DNA of 64,000 nucleotides from Klebsiella pneumoniae (GTDB lineage Bacteria; Pseudomonadota; Gammaproteobacteria; Enterobacterales; Enterobacteriaceae): NCBI RefSeq assembly GCF_000742135.1, contig NZ_KN046818.1, positions 2,806,097 to 2,870,096 of the forward strand, read 5' to 3'. Shown piece by piece: positions 1 to 11,932 of this stretch (position 1 is its first letter; each line of letters starts with the position of its first letter). The notes under the pieces were generated by a model. It saw only the letters and a program-made list of their open reading frames with translations, ran no database searches and was not told where the DNA came from. The position numbers and the translations under genes were made by a program.

Positions 1-281
<281 letters not shown>

Positions 282-311
282 TTATCAGGGTGTAACCGGA
301 ATGGTTCCAGA

Positions 312-1124
312 CTAATGCAATGTAATTTGTTTATGCGAAATCGTGTTGATCTGCGCGCGGATCATCTCGCTGATCGGATCCTCCGGGCACTGCTCAACGA
401 AATAGCTCAGATCCAACAGCGCCACGTGATCGCAGTCCAGCTGGGCGTATATCAGCCCGCGGTCGCGGATCTCATACGGATCTTCCGGATTAAACTGCAG
501 CAGCGCTTCGCTGGCGCGCAGGGCCAGCTCCATCTGCCGCTCTTCCATCAGCGCCGACTTCAGGGTGTCCAGCAGCTTGCGGATCACCTCGGCGTTATCC
601 GCTTCGTCGAGATCTTCATTAAACAATTCCGCCACCGGCCCAATGTTGCCCTTGAGCCATACCTCCAGGGTATGCTCGTCGAGGGTCTCGCCGTTAAACG
701 GATTAATCAGCCACATCTCTTCGCTGGTTTCCGGGTCCGCACGCAGCAGCATCTGGGTCGGGAAGATCACCGGCACCACCGGCAGCGCCAGGCGCTGGGC
801 GATCCACAGCAGGATCGCGCCTAACGACACCGCGCTCCCCTGGCGGTTAACCAGCACTTTATCCAGCCATAGCGCGTCGGAAAGACGATACACGCCCTGC
901 GAGGCGCCAAAGCCCCACTCGTCGTAAAACAGCTCCAGCAATCGTTCTATCTGGCGCTCCTGGTCCCACGACGGCGCAATCTCCTCCTGCGCGAGGCGCA
1001 GCAATTGCTGCAGCTCTTCCTCGACAAAACGCGACGGAAAATCGTCGCGGACCTGTTCAGAAATGAGGACCATGCCATCACACAATGGCGCTTTGTTAAA
1101 TTCGAAATCCGCTAATGACCCCAT
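312..1124 (-). CDS. sirB1: SirB1 family protein (transglutaminase-like and tetratricopeptide)
   Basis: This 270-residue protein matches SirB1/YchA of enterobacteria. The N-terminal part (about residues 40-150) is the SirB1 transglutaminase-like region, which sits in a fold related to cysteine proteases. The C-terminal part (about 170-250) has helical repeats resembling tetratricopeptides (ALMEERQMELALRASEALL...). The biochemical role is not established. The gene lies between sirB2 and kdsA in one transcription direction, and sirB2 ends only 3 bases before its start. No signal peptide is visible, so a cytoplasmic location is expected. Confidence 0.93.
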   Translation of the reverse strand: MGSLADFEFNKAPLCDGMVLISEQVRDDFPSRFVEEELQQLLRLAQEEIAPSWDQERQIERLLELFYDEWGFGASQGVYRLSDALWLDKVLVNRQGSAVSLGAILLWIAQRLALPVVPVIFPTQMLLRADPETSEEMWLINPFNGETLDEHTLEVWLKGNIGPVAELFNEDLDEADNAEVIRKLLDTLKSALMEERQMELALRASEALLQFNPEDPYEIRDRGLIYAQLDCDHVALLDLSYFVEQCPEDPISEMIRAQINTISHKQITLH

Positions 1125-1127
1125 GAC

Positions 1128-1520
1128 CTACCCCAGTATCGGTATTCTTGTGATGGCGAGTTGAATGATGATAAACAACACCACCAGCGCCAGCAGGAAC
1201 GCGATAAAACGGCTCTGCTGGCTGCGCGGACGACGACGGCCCAACGCGATAAAACCTAATGCGATGTAAATGATAACGCCAAACAGCTTTTCAGTCAGCC
1301 ATGCGCCGTCTTCTGTGAACGGCAGGTAGTGCGTTATCGCCATTAACCCTGCGCCGCTGAGAAACAGCAGCGTATCGCTGCAGTGCGGCGCAATTCGCAC
1401 CCACCGCTGGTTCAGCAGCGGGCTCTGGTGATACATCCACCAGTAACGTAAAACGAACAATCCTACCGACACCGCCACTGTGGCAATGTGCAGGTAGAGG
1501 ACAGCCGTGAATAAGTTCAT
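1128..1520 (-). CDS. sirB2: SirB2 family integral membrane protein
   Basis: This is a 130-residue hydrophobic protein with four predicted membrane segments, near residues 5-25, 45-65, 75-95 and 105-127, typical of the SirB2/YchQ family. Its function is unknown. Its start codon overlaps the prmC stop codon by one base (TGATG), which indicates translational coupling. It sits in the conserved hemA-prfA-prmC-sirB2-sirB1-kdsA run. The family is named from early screens for regulators of Salmonella invasion genes, but that role is not supported by anything visible here. Confidence 0.92.
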   Translation of the reverse strand: MNLFTAVLYLHIATVAVSVGLFVLRYWWMYHQSPLLNQRWVRIAPHCSDTLLFLSGAGLMAITHYLPFTEDGAWLTEKLFGVIIYIALGFIALGRRRPRSQQSRFIAFLLALVVLFIIIQLAITRIPILG

Positions 1521-2371
1521 CAGCCAACATTCTCCATGTCGGGTAAACGTCCGAGGGTCAGACGCTCATTGTCGCCATAGTCGCGACAGGTCGCGACGTC
1601 CAGATAGCCCGCTTCGCGGAACAGCGCGCGAACCGCCTCGCCCTGAGTCCAGCCATGCTCCAGCAGCATCCAACCGCCGGGCTGCAGATACTGCCGTCCC
1701 TCGCGGATGATATGCGCCAGATCGGCCAGCCCCTGGTCGCCTGCGACCAGCGCCGTCAACGGCTCAAAGCGCACATCGCCTTCGGCGAGATGCGGGTCGG
1801 CGGCGTCGATATAGGGGGGATTGCTGACGATCGTGGCGAAGCGCTGCCCGGCCAGCGCGCTAAACCAGTCGCTTTGACTTATCGTCACGTTAGCGATGCC
1901 CAGATGTTCGGCATTGCGCAACGCCAGCGCCACGGCGTCCGGCATCACGTCCACTGCGGTGACCTCACAGTCCGGACGTTCGCTGGCCAGCGCCAGGGCA
2001 ATGGCGCCGGTCCCGGTGCCGAGGTCGAGAATACGGCACGGCGCGGTTGGCAGACGCGCCAGCGCCTGCTCTACCAGACATTCGGTATCCGGGCGGGGGA
2101 TCAGCGTCGCCGGGGAGACGAACAGCGGCAGCGACCAAAACTCGCGCTGCCCGACCAGATGAGCAATAGGTTCCCCGCGCTGGCGTCGCACCAGGAGCGC
2201 CTCCAGCCTCGCCGCCTCGTCAGCAGAGAGCGTCGTTTCACCGAAGGCCAAAATCCAGGTTCGCGCCCGGCCGGTAACGTGTCCCAGCAGGATCTCGGCG
2301 TCGCGTCTCGGGCTGTCGCTCTCCGCCAGGCGGGCGATCGCCTGCTGCAGCCAGGCCTGAAAGGTCATCAT
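1520..2371 (-). CDS. prmC: Peptide chain release factor N5-glutamine methyltransferase
   Basis: PrmC (HemK) methylates the glutamine of the GGQ motif of RF1 and RF2 using S-adenosylmethionine, which raises the peptide-release rate. The 283-residue protein has a helical N-terminal substrate domain (about 1-95) and a Rossmann methyltransferase domain with the SAM-binding loop [15 protein letters not shown] (near 114-128) and the diagnostic NPPY motif ([13 protein letters not shown], near 183). Its start ATG overlaps the stop of prfA by four bases (ATGA), so the enzyme and its substrate RF1 are made from the same message. The pairing is conserved across enterobacteria. Confidence 0.97.
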   Translation of the reverse strand: MMTFQAWLQQAIARLAESDSPRRDAEILLGHVTGRARTWILAFGETTLSADEAARLEALLVRRQRGEPIAHLVGQREFWSLPLFVSPATLIPRPDTECLVEQALARLPTAPCRILDLGTGTGAIALALASERPDCEVTAVDVMPDAVALALRNAEHLGIANVTISQSDWFSALAGQRFATIVSNPPYIDAADPHLAEGDVRFEPLTALVAGDQGLADLAHIIREGRQYLQPGGWMLLEHGWTQGEAVRALFREAGYLDVATCRDYGDNERLTLGRLPDMENVG

Positions 2372-3450
2372 TCCTGCTCGGACAGCGCCGCCAGCTGATC
2401 GGCCTGATGCTCCTGGACAATCGGCTCAATCAGCATGTCGAGTTTGCCCTCCATCGCCTCATCCAGACGGTAGAGCGTCAGGTTGATGCGGTGGTCGGTC
2501 ACGCGGCCCTGCGGGAAGTTATAGGTGCGATTGCGGTCGCTGCGGTCGCCGCTGCCCAGCAGGTTGCGGCGCGTGGAGGCTTCCGCCTGCTGACGTTTGG
2601 CCACTTCGGCGGCGCGGATGCGCGCGCCCAGCACCGACAGCGCCTTGGCTTTGTTTTTATGCTGAGAACGCTCGTCCTGGCACTCCACCACGATGCCGGT
2701 GGGCAGGTGGGTAATGCGGATAGCCGAGTCGGTGGTGTTAACGTGCTGACCGCCTGCCCCGGAGGAACGGAAGGTATCGATGCGCAGATCTGCCGGGTTA
2801 ATGTCCGGCATTTCGGCTTCCGGCAGCTCCGGCATCACCGCCACCGTACAGGCGGAGGTGTGGATCCGCCCCTGCGATTCGGTGGCGGGCACACGCTGCA
2901 CGCGATGGCCGCCGGATTCAAATTTCAGCCGACCGTAAACGCCGTCGCCGCTGATCTTGGCGATCACCTCTTTAAAGCCGCCGTGCTCACCTTCGTTGGC
3001 GCTGAGGATCTCTACCTGCCAGCGGCGCGATTCTGCGTAACGGGTGTACATGCGGAATAGATCGCCGGCAAACAGCGCTGCTTCGTCGCCGCCGGTCCCG
3101 GCGCGCACTTCCACGAAGGCGTTACGCTCGTCATCAGGATCTTTCGGCAGGAGGAGAACCTGCAGCTGTTGCTCCAGCTGGTCGCCTTTTTCTTTGGCGT
3201 CACGCAGCTCTTCCTGCGCCATTTCGCGCATTTCCGGATCGTCGAGCATCATCTGCGCGGTTTCAATATCCTCCTGCACCTGACGCCAGTCGGTATAGCA
3301 GCGCGCCACATCGCTCAGTTGAGCATACTCCCGCGACAGCGCGCGGAATTTATCCTGATCGGCAATCGTCGCGGCATCGCCGAGCAGCGCCTGCACTTCT
3401 TCATGGCGCTCGTACAACGCTTCCAGTTTGGCAACAATAGAAGACTTCAT
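2368..3450 (-). CDS. prfA: Peptide chain release factor 1
   Basis: RF1 recognises UAA and UAG in the ribosomal A site and triggers hydrolysis of peptidyl-tRNA. The 360-residue protein has the full family length. The codon-reading PAT tripeptide lies in [14 protein letters not shown], and the catalytic GGQ lies in [16 protein letters not shown] near residue 235. That glutamine is the residue modified by the overlapping downstream gene product PrmC. hemA lies upstream, 42 bases away, in the same direction, as in E. coli. Confidence 0.98.
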
Positions 3451-3492
3451 AGGCGTGAATTCACCCTGTCCTGAAAATAAGAGAAAGGTGCG

Positions 3493-4749
3493 CTATTCCA
3501 GCCCGAGGCTGTTGCGCAGAATATGCAGACGTTCGTCGTCCCCGTCACGGGCGGCCTGCTGAAGAGATTTGGTTGGCGCGTGGATCAGGCGGTTAGTGAG
3601 CTTGCGCGCCAGATCCTGCATAATTTCCTGGGCATCACCGCCCTGCTCCAGCGCGGCCAGCGCTTTCGCCGTCAGCTCCTCACGGACCTGCTCAGACTGA
3701 GAACGGTATTCGCGAATGGTCTCGCTGGCGCTCTGCGCGCGCAGCCAGGCCATAAATTCGCTGGTTTCCTGCTCGACGATCGATTCCGCCTGCACCGCGG
3801 CAGCCTTACGCTGCGCCAGGTTATGCTGAATAATGTTTTGCAAATCGTCGACGCTGTAGAGGTAGGCGTTAGCCAGTTTGCCGACCTCTGGTTCAACGTC
3901 GCGCGGGACGGCGATATCCACCAGCAGCATCGGCTGGTTACGCCGCGCCTTAAGCGCACGCTCCACCATGCCTTTGCCGATGATCGGCAGCGGGCTGGCG
4001 GTGGAGCTGATAATGATGTCGGCCTCTTTCAGCCGTTCGTCGATATCGCTGAGGGCTATCACCTCGGCGCCCACTTCCTCCGCCAGCGCCTGGGCGCGTT
4101 CACGGGTGCGGTTGGCGATCACCATTTTGCGCACGTGATGTTCGCGAAGATGGCGCGCTACCAGCTCAATGGTTTCACCGGCGCCGACCAGTAACACGGT
4201 GACGCTGGAGAGCGATTCAAAGATTTGCCGCGCCAGGGTACAGGCGGCGAAAGCCACAGAGACCGCGCTGGCGCCGATATCGGTTTCGGTACGCACGCGC
4301 TTAGCCACTGAAAAGGATTTCTGGAACATCCGCTCCAGCTCGCTGACGTTAAGATGGCCGCGGCTGGAGTCGGCGAAGGCTTTTTTCACCTGGCCGAGGA
4401 TCTGCGGCTCGCCCAGCACCAGCGAATCGAGGCCGCTGGCGACGCGCATCAGATGGCTGACGGCGTCATTATCCTGATGCCAGTAAAGGCTTTTTCGCAG
4501 GTCTTCTTCGTTGAGGCCGTGGTAGTTGCACAGCCAGCGGATCAGCGCTTCCTGCAGGTTATCCTGCTCTTCGACGCTGAGATAGAGTTCCGTGCGGTTG
4601 CAGGTCGACAGCACCACCCCACCCTGCACCATCGGCTGAGCCAGCAAGCTCTCCAGCGCCTTATCGAGCGTTTCCGGCGAAAACGTGACGCGTTCTCGCA
4701 GGGCGACCGGAGCTGTTTTGTGATTGATGCCAAGAGCTAAAAGGGTCAT
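3493..4749 (-). CDS. hemA: Glutamyl-tRNA reductase
   Basis: HemA reduces glutamyl-tRNA(Glu) to glutamate 1-semialdehyde with NADPH, the first committed step of the C5 route to haem. The 418-residue protein starts [20 protein letters not shown], and the catalytic cysteine is Cys50 in [12 protein letters not shown]. The NADPH-binding domain has the [14 protein letters not shown] loop, and the C-terminal helical dimerisation domain follows. The N-terminus matches the region through which E. coli HemA is degraded by Lon and ClpAP under haem control. The gene is divergent from lolB across a 270-base intergenic region that must hold both promoters. Confidence 0.98.
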   Translation of the reverse strand: MTLLALGINHKTAPVALRERVTFSPETLDKALESLLAQPMVQGGVVLSTCNRTELYLSVEEQDNLQEALIRWLCNYHGLNEEDLRKSLYWHQDNDAVSHLMRVASGLDSLVLGEPQILGQVKKAFADSSRGHLNVSELERMFQKSFSVAKRVRTETDIGASAVSVAFAACTLARQIFESLSSVTVLLVGAGETIELVARHLREHHVRKMVIANRTRERAQALAEEVGAEVIALSDIDERLKEADIIISSTASPLPIIGKGMVERALKARRNQPMLLVDIAVPRDVEPEVGKLANAYLYSVDDLQNIIQHNLAQRKAAAVQAESIVEQETSEFMAWLRAQSASETIREYRSQSEQVREELTAKALAALEQGGDAQEIMQDLARKLTNRLIHAPTKSLQQAARDGDDERLHILRNSLGLE

Positions 4750-5019
4750 TGTGAGGGAGTAGTACCAGCGTTGCTAAGGTTAGTCTGAGTGCATCATACA
4801 GGATGCGCGTAATCAATAAAAGAGAGGCTCCCCTTTTGGAGTAATAGTTAAAGCAAGACCGCCATTAAGGTTAATTCTTTGATTTCAGACAACTTGAACG
4901 TAGACGCTATCGCCCGGCGACGCTAGCATTAAGGGTTATAAATGTAACCTGCTACACAAATCGGCCCGCTGTTCCCTGTCGCCGTTTTTCCCTGTAGACA
5001 TCAAGGATTTGTCATCATT

Positions 5020-5631
5020 ATGAATCGACTGTTCCGCCTGCTGCCGCTGGCCAGCCTCGTCCTCACCGCCTGTTCTCTTCATACGCCGCAAGGGCCTGGC
5101 AAAAGCCCGGATTCGCCGCAGTGGCGTCAGCACCAGCAGGCTGTCCGCAGCCTCAATCAGTTCCAGACCCGCGGGGCGTTTGCCTATCTTTCCGATGAGC
5201 AAAAAGTCTATGCCCGCTTCTTCTGGCAGCAAACCGGCCAGGACCACTATCGCCTGCTGCTGACCAACCCGCTGGGCAGCACCGAGCTGTCGCTGACCGC
5301 GCAGCCGGGCAGCGTGCAGCTGATCGATAACAAAGGCCAGACCTATACCGCCGCTGATGCCGAAGAGATGATTGGCCGTCTGACCGGGATGCCGATCCCG
5401 TTGAACAGCCTGCGCCAGTGGATCATCGGCCTGCCGGGCGACGCCACCGACTATTCGCTGGACGATCGGTACCGTCTGCGTGAACTGAACTATACGCAAA
5501 ACGGCAAAACCTGGCACGTGACCTACGGCGGCTATACCAGCGATACCCAGCCAGCCCTACCGTCCAATGTCGAGCTGAACAATGGCGCTCAGCGCATCAA
5601 GCTGAAGATGGATAACTGGATCGTGAAATGA
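5020..5631 (+). CDS. lolB: Outer-membrane lipoprotein receptor LolB
   Basis: LolB accepts lipoproteins from the periplasmic carrier LolA and inserts them into the inner leaflet of the outer membrane. The 203-residue precursor has a lipoprotein signal peptide ending in the lipobox L15-T16-A17-C18, so Cys18 is the acylation site. The mature part carries the LolB beta-barrel pattern ([34 protein letters not shown]). The gene is divergent from hemA, and its stop overlaps the ispE start by four bases (ATGA), as in the conserved lolB-ispE-prs order. Confidence 0.97.
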   Translation: MNRLFRLLPLASLVLTACSLHTPQGPGKSPDSPQWRQHQQAVRSLNQFQTRGAFAYLSDEQKVYARFFWQQTGQDHYRLLLTNPLGSTELSLTAQPGSVQLIDNKGQTYTAADAEEMIGRLTGMPIPLNSLRQWIIGLPGDATDYSLDDRYRLRELNYTQNGKTWHVTYGGYTSDTQPALPSNVELNNGAQRIKLKMDNWIVK

Positions 5632-6479
5632 TGACCCGCTGGCCCTCTCCTGCAAAACTGAATCTGTTTTTATATATTACCGGCCAGCGGGCCGATGGTT
5701 ACCATACCCTGCAAACGCTGTTTCAGTTTCTCGATTACGGCGATACGTTGACCATCGAACCGCGTAGTGACGGCCAACTGCGCCTGCTGACGCCGGTGGC
5801 CGGCGTGCCGGACGAGGAGAATCTGATCGTTCGCGCCGCGCGTCTGCTGATGCATGCCGCCAGCGAAAGCGATCGCCTGCCGGCGGGCAGCGGCGCCGAT
5901 ATCAGTATCGATAAGCGCCTGCCGATGGGCGGCGGCCTGGGCGGTGGCTCCTCCAATGCCGCCACCGTGCTGGTGGCGCTCAACCATCTGTGGGGCTGCG
6001 GTCTCTCGGAAGATGAGCTGGCGACTCTTGGCCTTCAGCTGGGGGCCGATGTGCCGGTTTTCGTGCGCGGCCATGCCGCCTTCGCCGAGGGGGTGGGTGA
6101 AATACTGACGCCGGTAGAACCCGAGGAAAAATGGTACCTGGTGGCCCACCCGGGGGTCAGTATTCCGACGCCGATCATTTTTCGCGATCCGGAGCTACCA
6201 CGAAATACCCCGCGCCGGTCAATTAATACGTTATTAAATTGTGAATTCAGCAACGATTGCGAGCTTATCGCAAGAAAACGTTTTCGCGAGGTTGATGCCG
6301 CGCTTTCCTGGCTGTTAGAATATGCGCCGTCACGCCTGACCGGCACAGGGGCCTGTGTGTTTGCTGAATTTAACACCGAATCCGCTGCCCGTCAGGTGCT
6401 GGACACTGCCCCGGCATGGCTAAATGGCTTTGTGGCGCGCGGAGTTAACCTTTCGCCGCTCAAGCAGGCCCTGCTCTGA
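5628..6479 (+). CDS. ispE: 4-diphosphocytidyl-2-C-methyl-D-erythritol kinase
   Basis: IspE phosphorylates CDP-methylerythritol with ATP in the non-mevalonate isoprenoid pathway. The 283-residue protein is a GHMP kinase. The N-terminal [20 protein letters not shown] stretch holds the substrate-binding residues, and the ATP-binding glycine-rich loop [20 protein letters not shown] lies near residues 102-121. The C-terminal GHMP segment contains [12 protein letters not shown]. Translation begins at an ATG overlapping the lolB stop. Confidence 0.97.
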   Translation: MMTRWPSPAKLNLFLYITGQRADGYHTLQTLFQFLDYGDTLTIEPRSDGQLRLLTPVAGVPDEENLIVRAARLLMHAASESDRLPAGSGADISIDKRLPMGGGLGGGSSNAATVLVALNHLWGCGLSEDELATLGLQLGADVPVFVRGHAAFAEGVGEILTPVEPEEKWYLVAHPGVSIPTPIIFRDPELPRNTPRRSINTLLNCEFSNDCELIARKRFREVDAALSWLLEYAPSRLTGTGACVFAEFNTESAARQVLDTAPAWLNGFVARGVNLSPLKQALL

Positions 6480-6578
6480 ATCCTGCGCCGTGATGGCACA
6501 TTGATAATGAGTCAGCCGGGGAAATTGAGTTACGGTGACAACGTCACCCTGTTCCAGACGTTGCATCGTGCTCTTTAA

Positions 6579-7610
<1,032 letters not shown>

Positions 7611-7623
7611 TCGAGCCCAGCAC

Positions 7624-7649
7624 AAAAACCCGCTGCGGCGGGTTTTTTT
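7624..7649 (+). terminator. Rho-independent terminator after prs
   Basis: A hairpin with arms AAAAACCCGC and GCGGGTTTTT around a four-base loop is followed by a run of T. It lies 14 bases after the prs stop codon and separates prs from dauA. Confidence 0.9.
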
Positions 7650-7734
7650 GTCTCCGCACCTTATTTGTATGATCAATGCCTCCTTCACCTGCCATTTAGT
7701 TGACAGATGATGCGCTCATGGATGAAACATTATT

Positions 7735-9414
7735 GTGAACAGATTATTTTCCTCACATGTGATGCCTTTCCGCGCCCTCATCGACGCTTGTTGGAAAGAA
7801 AAGTACACCACCGCCCGCTTCACGCGTGACCTGATCGCCGGGATCACCGTCGGGATCATTGCGATTCCGCTGGCGATGGCGCTGGCGATTGGCAGCGGTG
7901 TGCCGCCGCAGTACGGCCTCTATACCTCAGCGGTGGCAGGGATTGTGATCGCCTTGACCGGCGGGTCACGCTTTAGCGTTTCCGGTCCGACCGCCGCCTT
8001 TGTGGTGATCCTCTATCCGGTTTCCCAGCAGTTTGGTCTGGCGGGACTGCTGGTGGCGACGCTGATGTCGGGGATCTTTTTAATCCTCTTTGGCCTGGCG
8101 CGCTTTGGCCGCCTGATCGAATATATCCCGCTGTCAGTCACCCTCGGCTTCACCTCGGGGATCGGTATCACCATCGGCACCATGCAGATTAAAGATTTCC
8201 TCGGCCTGCAGATGCCCCATGTGCCGGAGCATTATCTGCAGAAAGTGGCGGCGCTGGCGATGGCCCTACCGACCATTAACGTTGGCGATGCCGCCATCGG
8301 CGTCGTTACTCTTGGCATTCTGATCCTCTGGCCGCGGCTGGGTATCCGCCTGCCGGGCCACCTCCCGGCGCTGCTGGGCGGCTGCGCGGTCATGCTGGTG
8401 GTCAACTTGCTCGGCGGCGATGTCGCGACGATCGGCTCACAGTTCCATTATCAGCTGGCGGACGGCACTCAGGGCAATGGCATTCCGCAGCTGCTGCCGC
8501 AGCTGGTATTGCCCTGGGATATGCCGGGCTCAAACTTTACCCTGAGCTGGGCCTCGCTGCAGGCTCTGCTGCCTGCCGCCTTCTCAATGGCGATGCTCGG
8601 CGCCATTGAATCTCTGCTGTGCGCGGTGGTGCTTGATGGCATGACCGGCACCAAGCACAAAGCCAATAGCGAGCTGATTGGCCAGGGGCTGGGCAACATT
8701 GTCGCGCCGTTCTTCGGCGGGATCACTGCCACCGCGGCGATTGCCCGCTCGGCGGCGAACGTCCGCGCCGGCGCCACATCGCCGGTTGCCGCCGTGATCC
8801 ACGCCCTGCTGGTGATCCTGGCGCTGCTGATCCTCGCCCCACTGCTCTCCTGGCTGCCGCTGTCGGCGATGGCCGCCCTGCTGCTGATGGTGGCATGGAA
8901 TATGAGCGAGGCGCATAAAGTCATCAATCTGCTGCGCCACGCGCCGAAGGACGACATCGTGGTGATGCTGATGTGCATGTCGCTAACGGTGCTGTTTGAC
9001 ATGGTGATCGCTATCAGCGTCGGGATCGTGCTGGCTTCGCTGTTGTTTATGCGCCGTATCGCACGCATGACTCATCTGGCGCCGGTCAACGTCGAGGTGC
9101 CAGACGATGTGCTGGTGCTGCGGGTAATTCGGCCGCTGTTCTTTGCCGCCGCCGAAGGCTTGTTCAACGATCTGGAGACCCGGATCGCCGGCAAGCGCAT
9201 CGTGGTGCTGAAATGGGACGCGGTGCCGGTTCTCGACGCCGGTGGCCTGGATGCCTTCCAGCGCTTTGTGAACAAGCTGCCGGAAGGCTGTGAATTGCGC
9301 GTATCTAACCTCGAGTTTCAGCCGCTACGCACGCTAGCGCGCGCCGGCGTCAAGCCGCTGCCCGGACGCCTGAGCTTCTACCCCGATCGTCAGGCCGCGC
9401 TGGCTGACCTGTGA
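7735..9414 (+). CDS. dauA: C4-dicarboxylic acid transporter DauA (SulP family)
   Basis: DauA (YchM) is an inner-membrane SulP-family carrier that in E. coli takes up succinate and other C4-dicarboxylates at acidic pH. The 559 residues equal the E. coli length. The membrane domain (about 25-435) shows the SulP signature ([36 protein letters not shown]). A cytoplasmic STAS domain follows at about 450-559 ([38 protein letters not shown]). Translation starts at a GTG at 7735, as the conserved N-terminus demands. The 3' end lies back to back with the MerR-family gene, with no gap between the stop codons. Confidence 0.96.
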   Translation: MNRLFSSHVMPFRALIDACWKEKYTTARFTRDLIAGITVGIIAIPLAMALAIGSGVPPQYGLYTSAVAGIVIALTGGSRFSVSGPTAAFVVILYPVSQQFGLAGLLVATLMSGIFLILFGLARFGRLIEYIPLSVTLGFTSGIGITIGTMQIKDFLGLQMPHVPEHYLQKVAALAMALPTINVGDAAIGVVTLGILILWPRLGIRLPGHLPALLGGCAVMLVVNLLGGDVATIGSQFHYQLADGTQGNGIPQLLPQLVLPWDMPGSNFTLSWASLQALLPAAFSMAMLGAIESLLCAVVLDGMTGTKHKANSELIGQGLGNIVAPFFGGITATAAIARSAANVRAGATSPVAAVIHALLVILALLILAPLLSWLPLSAMAALLLMVAWNMSEAHKVINLLRHAPKDDIVVMLMCMSLTVLFDMVIAISVGIVLASLLFMRRIARMTHLAPVNVEVPDDVLVLRVIRPLFFAAAEGLFNDLETRIAGKRIVVLKWDAVPVLDAGGLDAFQRFVNKLPEGCELRVSNLEFQPLRTLARAGVKPLPGRLSFYPDRQAALADL

Positions 9415-10461
9415 TCACCCGGCGGCAGGTCCCTGCGCCTGCCGCATCAAGGATCCGGTCGCCTGCTGCAGCCAGCTCAGCACCGCCGGCGTCATCCAGG
9501 TGCCCTTCATCAAATGCGGCTCCTGCTCCATTGCCCGACGAAACTTCTGCAACGTCTGCGGCCGGGTACCGGCGTAGGACTGAAACAGTTCAAGCCACGC
9601 CCGGGCCAGCGCCTGACCCGACGCCGAGTCCGGCGCTACGCCCTCCCGGCACGCCTGATGCAGCTTCGCCACCAGCGCAGGCCACTCCTGTAGCCGGTCA
9701 AAATAGTGCTGGCGGGTGAACGCCATCTCTTCTTCGTCAAGGTACCGCGCCCAGATGGCCAGTTTGCTTTCGGCAAAGGCCTCGGTGATATAGGCGATGA
9801 TTGCCGGCGTGACGCCGGTCTGTTCAACCATTTGCGGCTCGGCGGCATGCATCTCGTTCAGGCGGGTCAGAAACTCCGGACGCCCGGCCGTATCCTGCTC
9901 CAGGCGCTCCATCCAGCGCGTCGCCAGACGCATCGCCTGCGGACTGTCCGTCGGGCAGCCGCTCGCCATCAGCGTCTGCACCTCCTCCGTTAGCTCGCGC
10001 CACGCCTGCGCCCGCTGTTCATCCTGTGCCGCAAACGGCAGCGCGGCTAACTCCTGTTGACTAAACCAACGATCGTACATTTTCATTAACTCCAGCGTCT
10101 GTAGCCAGGACTCCAGATCGGGTTCATTGCCGCTCGCCAGCGCCTCGCGCAGCACCAATAGTCGGTCGCGCAGCCTGCCAACATCGCGTAGCTGGGCGTT
10201 GAGCGTATCTATCTGCTGCGTCAGCAGCTCGGGCAGCGACAGCGTTTGCCGATCGAGATAGTCCTTGATTGTGGCGAGCGTTAGCCCGGCCTGCGCCAGC
10301 GCCTTTATCATATGCAGGCGCTGAACCGCGGACAGGTTATAGAGCCGATAGCCCGCCTCGCTTCTGGCCGAAGGCGTTAACAGCCCCGTCTGTTCATAAT
10401 GATGCAGCGTACGTACCGTCAGTCCGGCACGCTTCGCCAGCTCTCCCACCTGAATTAACAT
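9415..10461 (-). CDS. MerR-family transcriptional regulator with a large ligand-binding C-terminal half
   Basis: The 348-residue protein starts with a winged-helix MerR domain ([20 protein letters not shown], then [20 protein letters not shown]) and a dimerisation helix to about residue 120. The remaining 230 residues resemble the all-helical TipAS-like antibiotic-recognition fold, apparently in two successive units (about 130-235 and 235-345). The ligand is unknown. No cysteine cluster for metal or redox sensing is visible in the effector half. A dyad lies in a 19-base spacer just upstream of its start, a typical MerR arrangement that suggests autoregulation. I do not recognise a gene name. 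Confidence 0.85.
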   Translation of the reverse strand: MLIQVGELAKRAGLTVRTLHHYEQTGLLTPSARSEAGYRLYNLSAVQRLHMIKALAQAGLTLATIKDYLDRQTLSLPELLTQQIDTLNAQLRDVGRLRDRLLVLREALASGNEPDLESWLQTLELMKMYDRWFSQQELAALPFAAQDEQRAQAWRELTEEVQTLMASGCPTDSPQAMRLATRWMERLEQDTAGRPEFLTRLNEMHAAEPQMVEQTGVTPAIIAYITEAFAESKLAIWARYLDEEEMAFTRQHYFDRLQEWPALVAKLHQACREGVAPDSASGQALARAWLELFQSYAGTRPQTLQKFRRAMEQEPHLMKGTWMTPAVLSWLQQATGSLMRQAQGPAAG

Positions 10462-10490
10462 GACTGCTCCTCTCTGTGGCCAGGTCCGCT

Positions 10491-10521
10491 ACTCTGCAGC
10501 CTGACGTAACGTCAGGGTCAA
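10491..10521 (-). promoter_or_regulatory. MerR-type promoter/operator upstream of the MerR-family gene
   Basis: On the minus strand a -35-like TTGACC (10521-10516) and a weak -10 CAGAGT (10496-10491) are separated by 19 bases, the long spacer typical of MerR-regulated promoters. A perfect 8-base inverted repeat CCTGACGT-A-ACGTCAGG occupies 10500-10516, in and beside the spacer. The start codon lies 30 bases further on. The pattern is read from the sequence; binding is inferred. Confidence 0.6.
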
Positions 10522-10640
10522 GCAAAAACCGCGCTTGCTATTCATTTTTGCTGGCAACCATAGCAGCACGAAGGCCAGGACGGAATGGGGGCGTAATATG
10601 GCGGGAAAAAGAGGAAGAGATAAAGTGAGACACAGAAAAG

Positions 10641-10666
10641 CGCATCGGCCTTCAGCGGCCGATGCG
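10641..10666 (-). terminator. Probable terminator after ychH
   Basis: A perfect 10-base stem CGCATCGGCC / GGCCGATGCG with a six-base loop is followed on the minus strand by CTTTTCTG. It lies 17 bases past the ychH stop codon. Confidence 0.75.
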
Positions 10667-10682
10667 GGAAATCATGCTACGG

Positions 10683-10958
10683 TTAGCTGTGACGATGCTG
10701 GTTACGACGGCAGCGTTTATCGTAGTGGCGCACCCACCAGTAGCGGTCGCTGACCTGCTCGTGGCCGCCAATACGGGCACCGGCCAGCCAGAGCACTGCG
10801 CCAACGAAGATGCTTAGGATTGCGCCATGCGCAAAGAATTGTGGCAGGTTAAGCTGCGGAAGCTGGTTCAGAATGGAGTAACCTACCCCCACAACCATCA
10901 CCACCAACCCTAACCCCATGAGTACGTTACCGAGTAACGAAGCGTTTTTGCGTTTCAT
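10683..10958 (-). CDS. ychH: Stress-induced inner-membrane protein YchH
   Basis: This 91-residue protein matches YchH of enterobacteria, a small inner-membrane protein induced by several stresses and activated by CRP in E. coli. It has two membrane segments, near residues 9-30 (NVLMGLGLVVMVVGVGYSI) and 43-62 (FAHGAILSIFVGAVLWLAGA), and a basic, Trp-containing C-terminal tail (YWWVRHYDKRCRRNQHRHS). It is divergent from pth across 272 bases. A possible CRP half-site lies about 85 bases upstream. Confidence 0.93.
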   Translation of the reverse strand: MKRKNASLLGNVLMGLGLVVMVVGVGYSILNQLPQLNLPQFFAHGAILSIFVGAVLWLAGARIGGHEQVSDRYWWVRHYDKRCRRNQHRHS

Positions 10959-11040
10959 GTGTCACCTCCGGACTTTGGGTTGCCAGGGAATGTCCCCAAA
11001 TCTTATAGGTGTAGTATAGACAAGGTCTCTTCTGCGGAGT

Positions 11041-11058
11041 GCGTCCACGATCACATTA
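11041..11058 (-). promoter_or_regulatory. Possible CRP site upstream of ychH
   Basis: On the minus strand the sequence reads AATGTGATC followed by GTGGACGCA. The left half is a perfect CRP half-site; the right half is poor. E. coli ychH is known to be CRP-activated, so the position is meaningful, but the match alone is weak. Confidence 0.35.
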
Positions 11059-11230
11059 GTGAACAGCGAATAGACAAAAATTTACAAATAAGTCTATGAA
11101 CCATATCAAATTCTAATGATTTAGTGAGTAAATCATCAATGCGGGTATTGTCTAATAGCCAGAATTTTGTCAAGCGCGCCCGCAGACAGTACACTACGCG
11201 GCAGAGAATGCCCCATGCAGGATAGAAAAC

Positions 11231-11815
11231 GTGACCATTAAACTAATTGTCGGCCTGGCCAACCCCGGTGCGGAATATGCCGCCACCCGGCACAACGCTG
11301 GCGCCTGGTATGTGGATTTACTGGCGGATCGCCATCGTGCGCCGCTGCGCGAAGAGAGCAAATTCTTCGGCTACACCTCGCGCATCAACCTGGCGGGCGA
11401 GGACGTCCGCCTGCTGGTCCCCACTACCTTTATGAACCTCAGCGGTAAAGCCGTGGCCGCGATGGCGACCTTTTATCGCATCAACCCGGATGAAATTCTG
11501 GTCGCCCATGACGAGCTGGATTTACCGCCGGGCGTGGCGAAATTTAAGCTTGGCGGTGGCCATGGCGGCCACAATGGCCTGAAGGATATCATCAGTAAGC
11601 TCGGCAATAACCCGAACTTTCACCGTTTACGCGTCGGAATCGGCCATCCGGGCGACAAAAACAAGGTTGTCGGCTTTGTGCTTGGCAAACCACCGGCCAG
11701 CGAGCAGAAACTGATCGATGACGCTGTCGACGAAGCGGCGCGCTGTACCGAAATCTGGTTAAAGGACGGGCTGACCAAAGCGACCAACCGTTTGCACGCC
11801 TTTAAGGCGCAATAA
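11231..11815 (+). CDS. pth: Peptidyl-tRNA hydrolase
   Basis: Pth cleaves the ester bond of peptidyl-tRNAs that drop off ribosomes and recycles the tRNA. The 194 residues equal the E. coli length. The catalytic His is at position 21 including Met ([13 protein letters not shown]), and the conserved Asn and Asp motifs are present ([20 protein letters not shown]). The start is a GTG at 11231. It is followed after 117 bases by ychF, the same order as in E. coli. Confidence 0.98.
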   Translation: MTIKLIVGLANPGAEYAATRHNAGAWYVDLLADRHRAPLREESKFFGYTSRINLAGEDVRLLVPTTFMNLSGKAVAAMATFYRINPDEILVAHDELDLPPGVAKFKLGGGHGGHNGLKDIISKLGNNPNFHRLRVGIGHPGDKNKVVGFVLGKPPASEQKLIDDAVDEAARCTEIWLKDGLTKATNRLHAFKAQ

Positions 11816-11932
11816 GCCGTTGTCGTGCGGCATTTTTGCCGCGCACCGTGTATAATAGGCAAAGCTATTCAATTTTCTGCAATCTGTTCCTTGTAACAGA
11901 TTGATTATCCAAAGATTAAGGTGATTTAAATC

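Noticed and set aside
4936-5517. 193-codon minus-strand frame opposite lolB
   Set aside because: It lies on the antisense of lolB and extends into the hemA-lolB promoter region. It has no start signal.
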